NCBI GenBank assembly: GCA_014729935.1
Contig: WJJB01000187.1
Location: 1 to 7,157, forward strand
Direction: 5' to 3'
DNA length: 7,157 nucleotides
DNA from: Candidatus Bathyarchaeota archaeon
GTDB lineage: Archaea; Asgardarchaeota; Lokiarchaeia; Sigyniarchaeales; Sigyniarchaeaceae
Below the pieces are notes generated by a model. It was not told the DNA's origin, made no database searches, and worked only from the letters and a program-made list of their open reading frames with translations. The translations under genes were made by a program, and so were the position numbers. Each line of letters opens with the position of its first letter. Within the stretch, counting starts at the first letter, position 1. This document shows, piece by piece, positions 1-6,069 of this stretch.

Positions 1-2
1 GC

Positions 3-310
3 CTGGTTATACAACGCGTGGTTGATGTTTCGGGGTCGAAATTGTTGGGATACAAGGAAGAAAGAGTTTTGCTACACGATGGAGCAGGAATTCTTGATGC
101 CCCTAGCTTTTGTGGCAGCTTGAAATGGGACGCGAGATATTAGTCGGAGCCGGGTTACAATGTGGTCGATGATAATTATCAAGTTCCCCCGATACTGCTA
201 AACTAAAGGACGTGGCTTTCTGGCGGAAAACGGGTAAAGAGAACCGGTGGAGATTGCGGAGAGGAAAAATAGGAGTCGATTCATCTCCACCTTTGATATT
301 CAAAAAGTAG
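3..310 (+). pseudogene. Broken 3' end of an unrecognised gene
   Basis: A frame enters from the left edge at base 3 and reads 46 protein-like codons (including SKLLGYKEERVLLHDGAG) to a TAG at 141-143. The same frame then stays open through residues resembling SEPGYNVVDDNYQVPP to TAA at 204-206. At the run of five C (186-190), adding one C would join it to another open frame (FWRKTGKENRW) ending at TAG 308-310. One amber codon and one homopolymer indel therefore separate three protein-like pieces. I do not recognise the family. This could be a decaying gene, a gene with two sequencing errors, or a chance open stretch; the start lies outside the window. Confidence 0.3.
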
Positions 311-584
311 TGTTGGTTATTGGATGCGTGTAGGTTATGTCTAGTATTTGTTTACCATCGGACCTTATTTAAGTAGGAGAGACCTCAGAATTTCTGAATG
401 TTCGAAAACCAAATGCGTGGAAAATGACGCGGCTAGGTCATGCATAAACCTTCCACATTAAATAGGCAATCACGTTCACGGGTACATCGAAAGAAAGATA
501 TAGTCGAGTTAAAGCAAAAAAGTGAGATAATTTGGGATGCCACATATCTTCATATTGCTAAAAATGCTTAATATCTTCCTTTCA
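311..584. other. AT-rich stretch with no supported gene
   Basis: No frame on either strand is open for a convincing length with a start codon and ribosome site, and I see no tRNA, rRNA or direct-repeat array. It lies beyond the 3' end of the minus-strand regulator and after the broken + strand gene. Confidence 0.5.
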
Positions 585-601
585 TAAAAAAGGATAAAAA
601 C
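585..601 (-). terminator. Oligo-T terminator after the NikR-like gene
   Basis: Read on the minus strand, two T-runs (five T at 596-600, six T at 586-591) lie 20-35 bases past the TAA stop of the regulator at 620-622. Archaeal RNA polymerase commonly stops at such T-rich tracts without a hairpin. Confidence 0.5.
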
Positions 602-619
602 GGGAAGATAATAGATACA

Positions 620-1036
620 TTACTCGTTGATAATATAGCGCAGCTGGTCGATATTTGAGATAGAGTTGAGTTCATCGACAAAAGACCTGAAATCAAATAC
701 ATTGCCATGAAACATGTAGATACAGGTAGTTGCCCCTATACCCGTCGAGAGCATGTGAAAATTCATGATGAATTGCTCATACTTGCTCTCGCACTTGAAC
801 ACGTCCCTGAGGATTTCGTTCTCTCTCTCACCTTGTTTGAAGGAGATGATGACCTGGCCAGCTACCTTGTACTCATTTGCATCAATCGAGTCGTTGAAAT
901 CTATTTCCGTCTCGGAACTGTTGAGATAGTGATTAAGCGCAGTACGCACCAAGCCGGACTGGTTCTTGAAACTACTCTTCCCCTTCACCAGTGACTTGAT
1001 CACTTTCTTTAATTCATCCGATACACTAAAGCTCAT
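620..1036 (-). CDS. Ribbon-helix-helix regulator with NikR-like C-terminal domain
   Basis: A predicted 138-residue DNA-binding protein. Residues 1-38 (MSFSVSDELKKVIKSL... then SGLVRTALNHYL) fit the strand-helix-helix of the CopG/NikR/MetJ class, which binds palindromic operators as dimers. Residues about 56-138 resemble the ferredoxin-like ligand-binding domain of NikR, ending FHGNVFDFRSFVDEL...QLRYIINE. The nickel-ligand pattern of NikR (HxH...C before the last strands) is not preserved: I see only one His (93) and one Cys (105) nearby, so nickel sensing is doubtful. The frame extends up to a TTG at 1057; I chose ATG 1036 because RHH proteins begin a few residues before the strand. It is transcribed away from the UPF0282 gene. 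Confidence 0.7.
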   Translation of the reverse strand: MSFSVSDELKKVIKSLVKGKSSFKNQSGLVRTALNHYLNSSETEIDFNDSIDANEYKVAGQVIISFKQGERENEILRDVFKCESKYEQFIMNFHMLSTGIGATTCIYMFHGNVFDFRSFVDELNSISNIDQLRYIINE

Positions 1037-1055
1037 TATGGGCACTTGGGTCACC

Positions 1056-1076
1056 AAGGTTTAATTAACCAACCTT
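1056..1076. promoter_or_regulatory. Inverted repeat AAGGTT-N9-AACCTT before the regulator start
   Basis: Six-base arms at 1056-1061 and 1071-1076 flank an AT-rich centre containing TTAATTAA. It lies between the predicted transcription start (about 1078) and the ATG of the RHH regulator, where an autoregulatory operator could sit. Short arms make chance possible. Confidence 0.3.
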
Positions 1077-1099
1077 CTAGACTAAACTAGGCTCTCGTG

Positions 1100-1113
1100 T
1101 TAATAAATTTTTC
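1100..1113 (-). promoter_or_regulatory. BRE/TATA promoter of the RHH regulator
   Basis: On the minus strand GAAAAA (a BRE-like purine run) is followed by TTTATTAA, a TATA-like box at 1107-1100. The predicted start of transcription is about 1078, giving a leader of about 40 bases to ATG 1036. Confidence 0.45.
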
Positions 1114-1184
1114 CCAGAAGTTAATAATAACTAATTGAATTGAAAAATCGACGAAGGAAAGTAATTATTAAGAAGGAGCGCCCT

Positions 1185-1211
1185 GATCTCGAAGTGTCAC
1201 TTCTGTAGATC
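1185..1211. repeat. Imperfect 27-base inverted repeat, possible operator
   Basis: Inner arms GAAGTG and CACTTC surround a single T (1191-1203); outer arms GATCT (1185-1189) and AGATC (1207-1211) extend the symmetry with a short asymmetric gap. CACTTCT recurs at 1215-1221. The repeat lies between the divergent regulator and UPF0282 genes, a natural place for a regulator site. No protein is assigned to it. Confidence 0.4.
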
Positions 1212-1380
1212 ATCCACTTCTCAAAGGATGAGCATTTCCTGGTGGAGAGTTCCAAGTTACCTGGCCCAACCGGGTTATATCCTAACCACAATGGTTCGAA
1301 CTATGGATACCCGTGGCACGAAATTACCCATCAAGCCAATCCAAAAAGTAATCCCATACAAGAATGAAGGCAATTAAACC
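1212..1380. other. Leader region of the UPF0282-UPF0280 pair
   Basis: No firm gene. A TTATAT box at 1274-1279 could be a + strand TATA element. A 29-codon ORF (1291-1377, ATG to TAA) and a longer frame broken by TAG (1131-1367) cross here, but neither has a clear SD or recognisable product. Confidence 0.4.
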
Positions 1381-1467
1381 ATGGCTAATACCAATAATCA
1401 AGACTCTAATTACTCCCAATTCCCCCACACCTTGAAGGAAGTGGGTTCCCAGGGGATTTTCCGATGA
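1381..1467 (+). CDS. Possible 28-residue leader ORF overlapping UPF0282
   Basis: ATG at 1381 opens a short frame (MANTNNQDSNYSQF..., ending GSQGIFR) whose TGA at 1465-1467 overlaps the ATG of the next gene as ATGA, the junction typical of coupled translation. A GAAGG about ten bases upstream could serve as a weak ribosome site. No known family; the overlap may be chance. Confidence 0.25.
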   Translation: MANTNNQDSNYSQFPHTLKEVGSQGIFR

Positions 1468-2474
1468 AAAATATTGAAGTAAAGGTACTCGGTGCTGAGA
1501 GCATGGGGGTGAGGAGCATGTGTACAGTGGTTTCCACCCCTGACATTAACCTGATGATTGATCCGGGATGTGCTCTTGGTCCCCGCGGGGATTATCAGGT
1601 GCCGCATCCCTTGGAGTTTAAAGCACTGCACCAGGTTACCGAACGCATCTTGCGCGAGAGCAAAAAATGCACGCACATGATGATCTCTCATTATCATCAC
1701 GATCATTTTAAACCGAGATTAATTGATGAGGCATTCATCCATACATCTCCTGGGCTCGTGAAAGAACTATATCATGGCAAAGAAATCCTACTTAAGAGTG
1801 CCAAGGCACATGTTGGTAAAAATCAAAAAAATCGCTGCAAGCATTTCAAGCAATCCGTTTCTCGTGTTGCTGCAGGCATCACCGATGCCGATGGACTTCG
1901 ATTCACCTTCGGGAAAACCATCGTTGATTTCAGCTGGCCCGTGTTCCACGGGGAGAAGGGAACCAGGTTAGGATACGTGATCATGACCCGGGTGAAACAC
2001 GGTGACGAATGCTTCGTTCACGCGCCAGATGTGCAGGGTCCAGTGGTAGATTCTACAATGAAATTCTTCACGGATGTCCCACCTGATGTACTTTTCATCG
2101 GAGGGCCACCATTTTATCTCAGGAAGTCATTGCACCAGTTTCCCTTCGGACGGGGCATCGAGAATGCTGCAACCTTAGTTACCTTGGCCACGCGAGTGAT
2201 CTATGATCACCATTGTTGCAGGGATGAGGGTAATTTTCATGCGTTTATCGATAACATTAAGCAACATGCGATTGCCCATGGTGAAAAGGCAAGCGAAGTC
2301 AGCGATGCAGCAACATTCATGAACCAGAAGCCGGCATTCCTTGAATCAATGAGGGATGAATTATACCGGAAACACCCCGTTTCAGACAATTTCAAGCAAT
2401 GGATGTCATTGGAGAAGAGGAAGCGTTGCAGGATCGCGCCCCCACTGCAAGCTCATGGTGAGAGTGATTATTAG
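1464..2474 (+). CDS. UPF0282 family metallo-beta-lactamase-fold hydrolase
   Basis: A 336-residue cytoplasmic protein of the archaeal UPF0282 family, whose reaction is not known to me. The N-terminus KVLGAESMGVRSM followed by LMIDPGCALGP is the family signature. The metal site is visible: SHYHHDH at 75-81 gives the HxHxDH motif, with likely further ligands H162 (VFHGEKG), D189 (HAPDVQG) and H249 or H250 (YDHH), so a dinuclear zinc site is expected. The C-terminal quarter is basic and helical. AGGGGAT seven bases before ATG 1464 is a fair ribosome site, and the frame just upstream ends in an ATGA overlap. It stops with TAG immediately before the ATG of the UPF0280 gene, so the two are surely co-transcribed. 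The length is close to the family norm. Confidence 0.88.
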   Translation: MKNIEVKVLGAESMGVRSMCTVVSTPDINLMIDPGCALGPRGDYQVPHPLEFKALHQVTERILRESKKCTHMMISHYHHDHFKPRLIDEAFIHTSPGLVKELYHGKEILLKSAKAHVGKNQKNRCKHFKQSVSRVAAGITDADGLRFTFGKTIVDFSWPVFHGEKGTRLGYVIMTRVKHGDECFVHAPDVQGPVVDSTMKFFTDVPPDVLFIGGPPFYLRKSLHQFPFGRGIENAATLVTLATRVIYDHHCCRDEGNFHAFIDNIKQHAIAHGEKASEVSDAATFMNQKPAFLESMRDELYRKHPVSDNFKQWMSLEKRKRCRIAPPLQAHGESDY

Positions 2475-3230
2475 ATGTTCACTAAAGAATACAAGGTAAA
2501 ACACGCTCATGGGCGAATCGTTTGCGATGGCGAGAAAATCTTCCAGCATGCGCTTTCCATCATCCAAGATGAAATGAAAAAGATTAACGAATTACTGTGT
2601 GATTTTCCAGAGTTCAAAAATATACTGGAGCCGTGGTCCGTTCCCATCAACCATCATGGAACAATTCCCCGGGTGGTCTCCCGAATGGTTGAAGCTGGTA
2701 CGCTATACGGTGTGGGGCCCATGGCTGCCGTTGCAGGAGCAATCGCAGATGAGGTACATGATACACTAAATACACGAGGACTGATTGGAAAACGATTCAT
2801 TATCGAGAACGGAGGAGAACTGAGAATACACGGGAGCCAACCGGTCATTCTTGGACTTCAAAGCACGACCACTTCTATTGGAAACAAGATTGGTTTCGAA
2901 ATATTGCCCGATGGCAACAGGTATGCGGGCGTGGGGACCAGCTCGGCGACTTCGGGAAGGGGATTGAGCTTTGGTGATGCAGATCTCGTAACCGTGTTTT
3001 CCACCACCGCAGCATTTGCAGATGCTGCTGCCACTGCAATTTGCAACGAAGCAATAGGCATGACTGGACAAGAAATCGTGAAAAAGGGATTAGAAGCAGC
3101 GCGGCGTCATGAAAATATCACTGGAGCATTCATCATCGGAAGCGATCACGCTGGAACCATGGGTGTCCTTCCAAGACTGATATCATTCAAGGATGAGGGA
3201 ATGGATCCTGAAGTTGCTATCGGATCCTAA
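2475..3230 (+). CDS. UPF0280 family protein (ApbE-related)
   Basis: A 251-residue protein of the archaeal/bacterial UPF0280 family, distantly related to ApbE FAD:protein FMN transferases; its own role is not established. Visible signatures are GPMAAVAGAIAD at 81-92, ENGGELRI at 111-118, a GVGTSSATSGRGLSFG segment from 152, then DADLVTVFSTTAA with the Ala-rich ADAAATAICN helix to about 191. The C-terminal GAFIIGSDHAGTMG matches the family's end, so it looks complete. It begins at the base after the TAG of UPF0282, in the same frame, with GGTGA about 12 bases before the ATG inside the previous gene. Tight pairing suggests a shared pathway, possibly flavin or cofactor handling (inference). Confidence 0.87.
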   Translation: MFTKEYKVKHAHGRIVCDGEKIFQHALSIIQDEMKKINELLCDFPEFKNILEPWSVPINHHGTIPRVVSRMVEAGTLYGVGPMAAVAGAIADEVHDTLNTRGLIGKRFIIENGGELRIHGSQPVILGLQSTTTSIGNKIGFEILPDGNRYAGVGTSSATSGRGLSFGDADLVTVFSTTAAFADAAATAICNEAIGMTGQEIVKKGLEAARRHENITGAFIIGSDHAGTMGVLPRLISFKDEGMDPEVAIGS

Positions 3231-3253
3231 ATTGAGTCGGGTAGGTCCGGTCA

Positions 3254-3532
3254 TTACTGCCCTTTCCCCCCAAGAACCACCTGGCTGTTACCAACCACGC
3301 ACTCCGGGCATGCATCCGCACTTGTCTTGCGGCCTGGCTCCATGTATCGCCATGCAGGTGAAACATGGTTCCATGTTCCATTATACAGCTTCTTGGCATG
3401 CACGACCACGGCCTGAACTAAACTTAAGGGGCGGCTATTCTTTCGCGAATCTGATAAAATATCCTGCCGGGGGCCTTTCACCAATCTGGTGCTTGCATTG
3501 ATGCGCTCATCGGTGCCAACTGCCTGCGACAT
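3254..3532 (-). CDS. Possible 92-residue hypothetical protein
   Basis: An ATG-started frame on the minus strand, MSQAVGTDERINASTRL at the start, PAWRYMEPGRKTSADACPEC near residues 59-78, ending in a Gly-rich tail. Only one CXXC pair is present, so a complete zinc ribbon is not evident. An AT-rich TATA-like segment lies at 3565-3580 and GTGA lies four bases before the ATG. No family recognised. The region is also rich in short inverted repeats and could instead encode a structured RNA or simply be an intergenic spacer. Confidence 0.33.
   Translation of the reverse strand: MSQAVGTDERINASTRLVKGPRQDILSDSRKNSRPLSLVQAVVVHAKKLYNGTWNHVSPAWRYMEPGRKTSADACPECVVGNSQVVLGGKGQ
3360..3379. repeat. Short palindrome AACATGG-TT-CCATGTT
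   Basis: Seven-base arms around a TT centre inside the otherwise unassigned 3231-3650 stretch. CATG also recurs close by and GCATGC occurs twice. Too short to assign a role. Confidence 0.3.
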
Positions 3533-3564
3533 GCTTCACAGGTGCAGGAGAGCCAAGCGAACTC

Positions 3565-3580
3565 GAATTAAAATTAATAT
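3565..3580 (-). promoter_or_regulatory. TATA-like element upstream of the 92-residue ORF
   Basis: Minus-strand AATATTAATTTTAATT precedes the ATG at 3532 by about 33-48 bases, placing a transcription start near 3550. It supports either the small ORF or an untranslated RNA from this strand. Confidence 0.3.
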
Positions 3581-3630
3581 TGGTTAATATGGAGAGTAAT
3601 CGAACATGCAACCGGTCGGGTTTCCAAGGG

Positions 3631-3650
3631 TGAAGGAAAGGAAGAAAACG
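3631..3650 (-). terminator. T-rich terminator of tRNA-Asp
   Basis: Just past the tRNA 3' end the minus strand reads CGTTTTCTTCCTTTCC, a pyrimidine tract with a T-run, the usual end signal of archaeal tRNA transcripts. Confidence 0.5.
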
Positions 3651-3653
3651 AGG

Positions 3654-3765
3654 CGCCGCGACCGGGATTTGAACCCGGGTTCAAGGAGTTCTGCTTTTTC
3701 CGGGAGCTATTACGGCACCCGCAAGATCGACAGTCCCTGATGCTAGACCACTACACTATCGCGGC
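3654..3765 (-). tRNA. tRNA-Asp(GTC) with a 39-base intron
   Basis: The cloverleaf folds completely: acceptor GCCGCGA/TCGCGGC, D stem GTGT/GCAT, anticodon stem AGGGA/TCCTT (one G-T pair), T arm CCGGG-TTCAAAT-CCCGG, discriminator G. The 5' exon is 3765-3728 and the 3' exon 3688-3654, together 73 bases; the CCA is not encoded in full. The intron is 3727-3689, between positions 37 and 38. Four pairs between CTGT of the anticodon loop and GCAG at the intron end, flanked by three-base bulges CG^A and AA^C, form the bulge-helix-bulge cut by the archaeal splicing endonuclease. Anticodon GTC and G73 identify Asp. Confidence 0.95.
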
Positions 3766-3781
3766 ATTTCGACCCGTCCTA

Positions 3782-3795
3782 CGCCACCCGTGGCG
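3782..3795. repeat. Inverted repeat CGCCAC-CC-GTGGCG
   Basis: Six-base GC-rich arms with a two-base centre, 17 bases beyond the tRNA 5' end. In the precursor it would fold in the 5' leader ahead of the RNase P cut. Confidence 0.4.
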
Positions 3796-3826
3796 CGTTG
3801 CCGGCGATTGACAAAAGACTCGGCGG

Positions 3827-3840
3827 GTTTTAAGGTTTCC
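3827..3840 (-). promoter_or_regulatory. Promoter of tRNA-Asp
   Basis: Minus-strand GGAAA followed by CCTTAAAAC resembles a BRE/TATA pair and would start transcription near 3805, about 40 bases before the mature tRNA 5' end. Confidence 0.4.
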
Positions 3841-4045
3841 CGCGACCCGGCTCGATCGAACCCATCCTACAACAAGATCGCCGTGAAGCCTGCTTGCTCC
3901 AACCCGTACTGCACGATTGATGTTCACGACTCCACCTGATTCTAAATCGTTGCTTAGGCCAGTATCCATCAGGTGCATATCCAGCCCCCCTCCCGTATCT
4001 CCCCCGGAGTCAATATGGGAGCTAGCCTGGATTTTGCTTCCGTGG
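3841..4045 (-). other. Spacer between the winged-helix cluster and tRNA-Asp
   Basis: Two further short frames continue a chain of overlaps: 4049-3969 (26 residues, ATG within ATGA at 4049-4046) and one beginning at ATG 3969 inside TGATG. The second runs through the tRNA promoter into the tRNA and so is not a believable gene at its far end. I treat this stretch as 3' untranslated or decayed coding sequence. Confidence 0.35.
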
Positions 4046-4147
4046 TCATATCAATTCCTTATGAAAATTGGCATCCGACTCCATGGAACAATTGAGGGCC
4101 ATAGCTAGCGCCTGGTTTCCGGGAATCCCCACGGCGTTCATTTTCAT
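4046..4147 (-). CDS. Possible 33-residue ORF coupled to the winged-helix gene
   Basis: ATG at 4147-4145 overlaps the TGA of the large winged-helix gene as ATGA. It encodes a small helical-looking peptide (MKMNAVGIPGNQALAMALNC...KELI) with no recognised motif and no separate ribosome site, so it would depend on translational coupling. Such overlaps can arise by chance. Confidence 0.28.
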   Translation of the reverse strand: MKMNAVGIPGNQALAMALNCSMESDANFHKELI

Positions 4148-5421
4148 GGTTCCAGCGGCATTGCATGCCTGAGCACCCGCAAGGCGCGGCCATGCTGCTC
4201 CCGCATGGCATCGTCCAATTGCTTTGCTTCGTACATCATGAGTAACACCTGGTGTTCTGCGCTTCCCGTTTTCTCCACGATCCCCTTAAAGTCCCGTAAT
4301 AGTATGATGACCCTTGGTGTGATATCAGTTCCAGTCTCGTCCAATAAACCAAGCCGGGTGAAATTATCGATGATCCAATCCTGTTGGTCGTCAATGGTGG
4401 CTATTTGATGCTTGGTTCTTGCAAGAAACGCTTTCCCCTTGGACGTGAGCAAATAATTGGCACGCTTGGTTGGTTCCGCCTTTTCCAGCAGGTTCCACCC
4501 CGCAGAGCGTAGCATGCGCAGGTGATTCAACAAGGTGGGTTGGGACACCTTCACCAGGTTCACCATGTCAAGTGCCGCGTGGATGAGCGTGGCAGGCATG
4601 CCGAATTCACATGATGCCAAGATTGCCAGTATCACCAAGTCCAAGTATTTTATCTCGTCCAATACCGAGAATCTGTCTCCCCGGATATACCGGGTGGATA
4701 ATTTCACGGCGTGCATATCCGGTGGAACTTTTCCCGCCCGTTTGGCAAGCCTGTCCACCACTCCCGCCACGTCATCCAGCGTGAGCGTGGTGCTTGGATA
4801 TAGGGATTTCAGCTCGTGGTATATGCCCGGGGGTCTCCACTTCCGTCGCTTGCGTCCCATGACCCGGAGGATGGCTTGCACGGGATCCGGCAGGCCGGGA
4901 TCTTCAGCTTTTTTTTCCATGTTTAGTCCACCGTGTTTTTCCTTGGTTTTATTCACTTGGCTTGGTTCAACTTCTAGGTAGTCCGTGGTATCTTGAGACA
5001 TGGTCCCGACAATCAAATCATCTCTTCCTTCTCCCTCGTGTTCCACAACAATGTTCTTTTCATGTTCCCGTGGAATCAGTGAAACTTGCAAGGGTGCTAG
5101 TTGAATGGGTCGAGAAAGGGCAGATTCCAGCGATGCCCCGATCTCCGCGCTCACCGCCTTCGCGACTGATGCTGCCACTCGAGCCACATCTGATTGTAAA
5201 ATCGTCGCTGGTGCCTGCTTTGCTCTTTTTATGCCCTTTGAAGTAGATTTCTTGCGGGTGCCGGTACCGGTTGCAGGGTTTGACTTGTGATTCGGCGGGT
5301 TCACTTTCTTGTAACATGACTTGCAATATAATTTTCCTTCATGTTTCTTGGTCTCAGAGAGGGGTACGGTCGTCCCGCACTTGGCACATTGCTCTATCTT
5401 GAAGAAATCACTCGTGATGCA
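4144..5421 (-). CDS. Zinc-knuckle winged-helix DNA-binding protein, start uncertain
   Basis: The safe start is GTG 5304, giving 386 residues; the frame is open to 5421 and the extra part encodes a CX2CX17CX2C knuckle (Cys codons at 5388, 5379, 5325 and 5316), like half of a LIM domain, so the true protein is probably longer. From GTG 5304: a Lys-rich tail (1-35), an Ala-rich helix (36-64), an acidic linker (80-140), a helix-turn-helix-like segment (140-192), a winged helix (217-297; recognition helix near SQPTLLNHLRMLRSAG, wing KRANYLLTSKG) and a helical C-terminus. It is likely a transcriptional regulator. No ATG, GTG or TTG lies between the upstream TGA (5422-5424) and 5304, so the knuckle needs an unusual start, readthrough or an indel. 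It is the last large gene of a minus-strand operon. Confidence 0.75.
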   Translation of the reverse strand, partial: CITSDFFKIEQCAKCGTTVPLSETKKHEGKLYCKSCYKKVNPPNHKSNPATGTGTRKKSTSKGIKRAKQAPATILQSDVARVAASVAKAVSAEIGASLESALSRPIQLAPLQVSLIPREHEKNIVVEHEGEGRDDLIVGTMSQDTTDYLEVEPSQVNKTKEKHGGLNMEKKAEDPGLPDPVQAILRVMGRKRRKWRPPGIYHELKSLYPSTTLTLDDVAGVVDRLAKRAGKVPPDMHAVKLSTRYIRGDRFSVLDEIKYLDLVILAILASCEFGMPATLIHAALDMVNLVKVSQPTLLNHLRMLRSAGWNLLEKAEPTKRANYLLTSKGKAFLARTKHQIATIDDQQDWIIDNFTRLGLLDETGTDITPRVIILLRDFKGIVEKTGSAEHQVLLMMYEAKQLDDAMREQHGRALRVLRHAMPLEP

Positions 5422-5425
5422 TCAC
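5414..5425. repeat. Perfect 12-base palindrome over a stop/start junction
   Basis: GTGATGCATCAC is its own reverse complement. It contains the TGA that ends the 54-residue ORF and the overlapping ATG (5423-5421) of a frame that dies after four codons. The preceding AGGTGAT also resembles an SD. Confidence 0.6.
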
Positions 5426-5586
5426 CTGATCTCGCCCTGTTGTTTCGAATCCATGTCACGAGAATGCATGGTTGGGAGCATTCCTGGTATACCTGAAAGA
5501 GATGGTAAGATGTTAGTGCCATTCACTGTTATCCTGCTCACTTGCAAATCCAGGACCCGTGCGGGAGCAACTCGATTGCCATCCAT
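5422..5586 (-). CDS. 54-residue hypothetical protein
   Basis: ATG 5586 follows GGGGTGA by six bases, an excellent archaeal ribosome site, and starts nine bases after the end of the 150-residue winged-helix gene. The peptide (MDGNRVAPARVLDLQVSRI...) has no recognised domain, cysteines or membrane segment. Its TGA at 5422-5424 is in the same frame as the downstream zinc-knuckle protein, so it may be the true N-terminus of that protein interrupted by a single stop, or a separate small gene that couples translation to it. The strong SD argues that this frame is translated. Confidence 0.5.
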   Translation of the reverse strand: MDGNRVAPARVLDLQVSRITVNGTNILPSLSGIPGMLPTMHSRDMDSKQQGEIR

Positions 5587-5592
5587 GATGCT

Positions 5593-6045
5593 TCACCCCT
5601 TTAAGTTAGCCCTTGCGATATCATGGGCCTTGTCAAGCAGCATGATCACCGTGCTTGGTTCCATCCCCGCTTCCTTGCAGTAGTCGATTAACCCAGGTGT
5701 CGGATCTATTTTCATGCGTGGTAACTTGGAAAAGATGCCATGAAGGTGCAGGAATGCTTCCATGATCGAACGTGCCCCGTCTTTGAGTAATTGGACACTC
5801 CCGTCGTTTTCCACGTCGTTGGAACTTCCTCCCGCCGGTACGATAGGATCCACCGACACGCGATGCACTGACCTTCCGTTCTCCATCGAGTGCCTCGAAT
5901 GAAGGACGCCTGCCTCGATCAGCCTGGCTACACGCCTCTCGGTCTTGCCATATGACCATCCCAGTGTCTTTGAAAGTTGGTAGATATTTCGCGGATCGCC
6001 GTTTGAGAGGGTTGCGACCACGGTTCTATCATCACCATCGAGCAT
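5593..6045 (-). CDS. 150-residue winged-helix transcription factor
   Basis: Residues 6-65 form a winged helix-turn-helix: TVVATLSNGDPRNIYQLSKT, then the recognition helix region SYGKTERRVARLIEAGVL and a wing ending VHRVSV. Residues 66-84 are a Gly/Ser/Asn linker. Residues 85-148 are helical (LKDGARSIMEAFLHLHGIF, then a second segment GLIDYCKEAG...MLLDKAHDIARANL) and could dimerise or sense a ligand. No SD precedes ATG 6045, and a BRE/TATA sits 25-38 bases upstream, so the mRNA is probably leaderless. AGTATATACT palindromes in its promoter suggest autoregulation. It heads the operon with the 54-residue ORF and the zinc-knuckle winged-helix gene. The exact family is not recognised. Confidence 0.78.
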   Translation of the reverse strand: MLDGDDRTVVATLSNGDPRNIYQLSKTLGWSYGKTERRVARLIEAGVLHSRHSMENGRSVHRVSVDPIVPAGGSSNDVENDGSVQLLKDGARSIMEAFLHLHGIFSKLPRMKIDPTPGLIDYCKEAGMEPSTVIMLLDKAHDIARANLKG

Positions 6046-6054
6046 CGTGGTTGA

Positions 6055-6064
6055 AGTATATACT
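6055..6064. promoter_or_regulatory. Operator palindrome AGTATATACT, copy 1
   Basis: A perfect 10-base palindrome between the TATA box (6070-6077) and the ATG at 6045. A bound dimer would block polymerase. On the minus strand it extends to TGCAGTATATACT (6067-6055), identical to copy 3 on the + strand. Confidence 0.6.
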
Positions 6065-6069
6065 GCACC

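Noticed and set aside
707..994. 95-codon + strand ORF
   Set aside because: Antisense shadow of the ribbon-helix-helix regulator.
1131..1367. 79-codon + strand frame with one TAG upstream of UPF0282
   Set aside because: No recognisable family or ribosome site, and a frame of this length with one stop is not unusual by chance; used only as a weak point in the amber observation.
3231..3650. RNase P RNA or SRP RNA in the unassigned stretch
   Set aside because: I looked for the RNase P GAGGAAAGTCC and ACAGAAA elements and the SRP helix 8 motif on both strands and found none.
3654..3765. tRNA 3' end as an integration site of a mobile element
   Set aside because: No direct repeat of the tRNA 3' segment occurs elsewhere in the window and no integrase is present.
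3751..3978. 75-codon minus-strand ORF running into tRNA-Asp
   Set aside because: Its frame crosses the tRNA promoter and ends inside the tRNA; the overlap with the tRNA makes it implausible as a gene.
4205..5290. Several + strand ORFs opposite the large winged-helix gene
   Set aside because: They lie antisense to a long minus-strand frame with winged-helix features, have no ribosome sites and no recognisable domains.
5422..5424. TGA as selenocysteine
   Set aside because: Known archaeal selenoproteins are redox enzymes unlike this regulator, and the next codon already gives Cys; I have no SECIS evidence. Kept only as a remote option.
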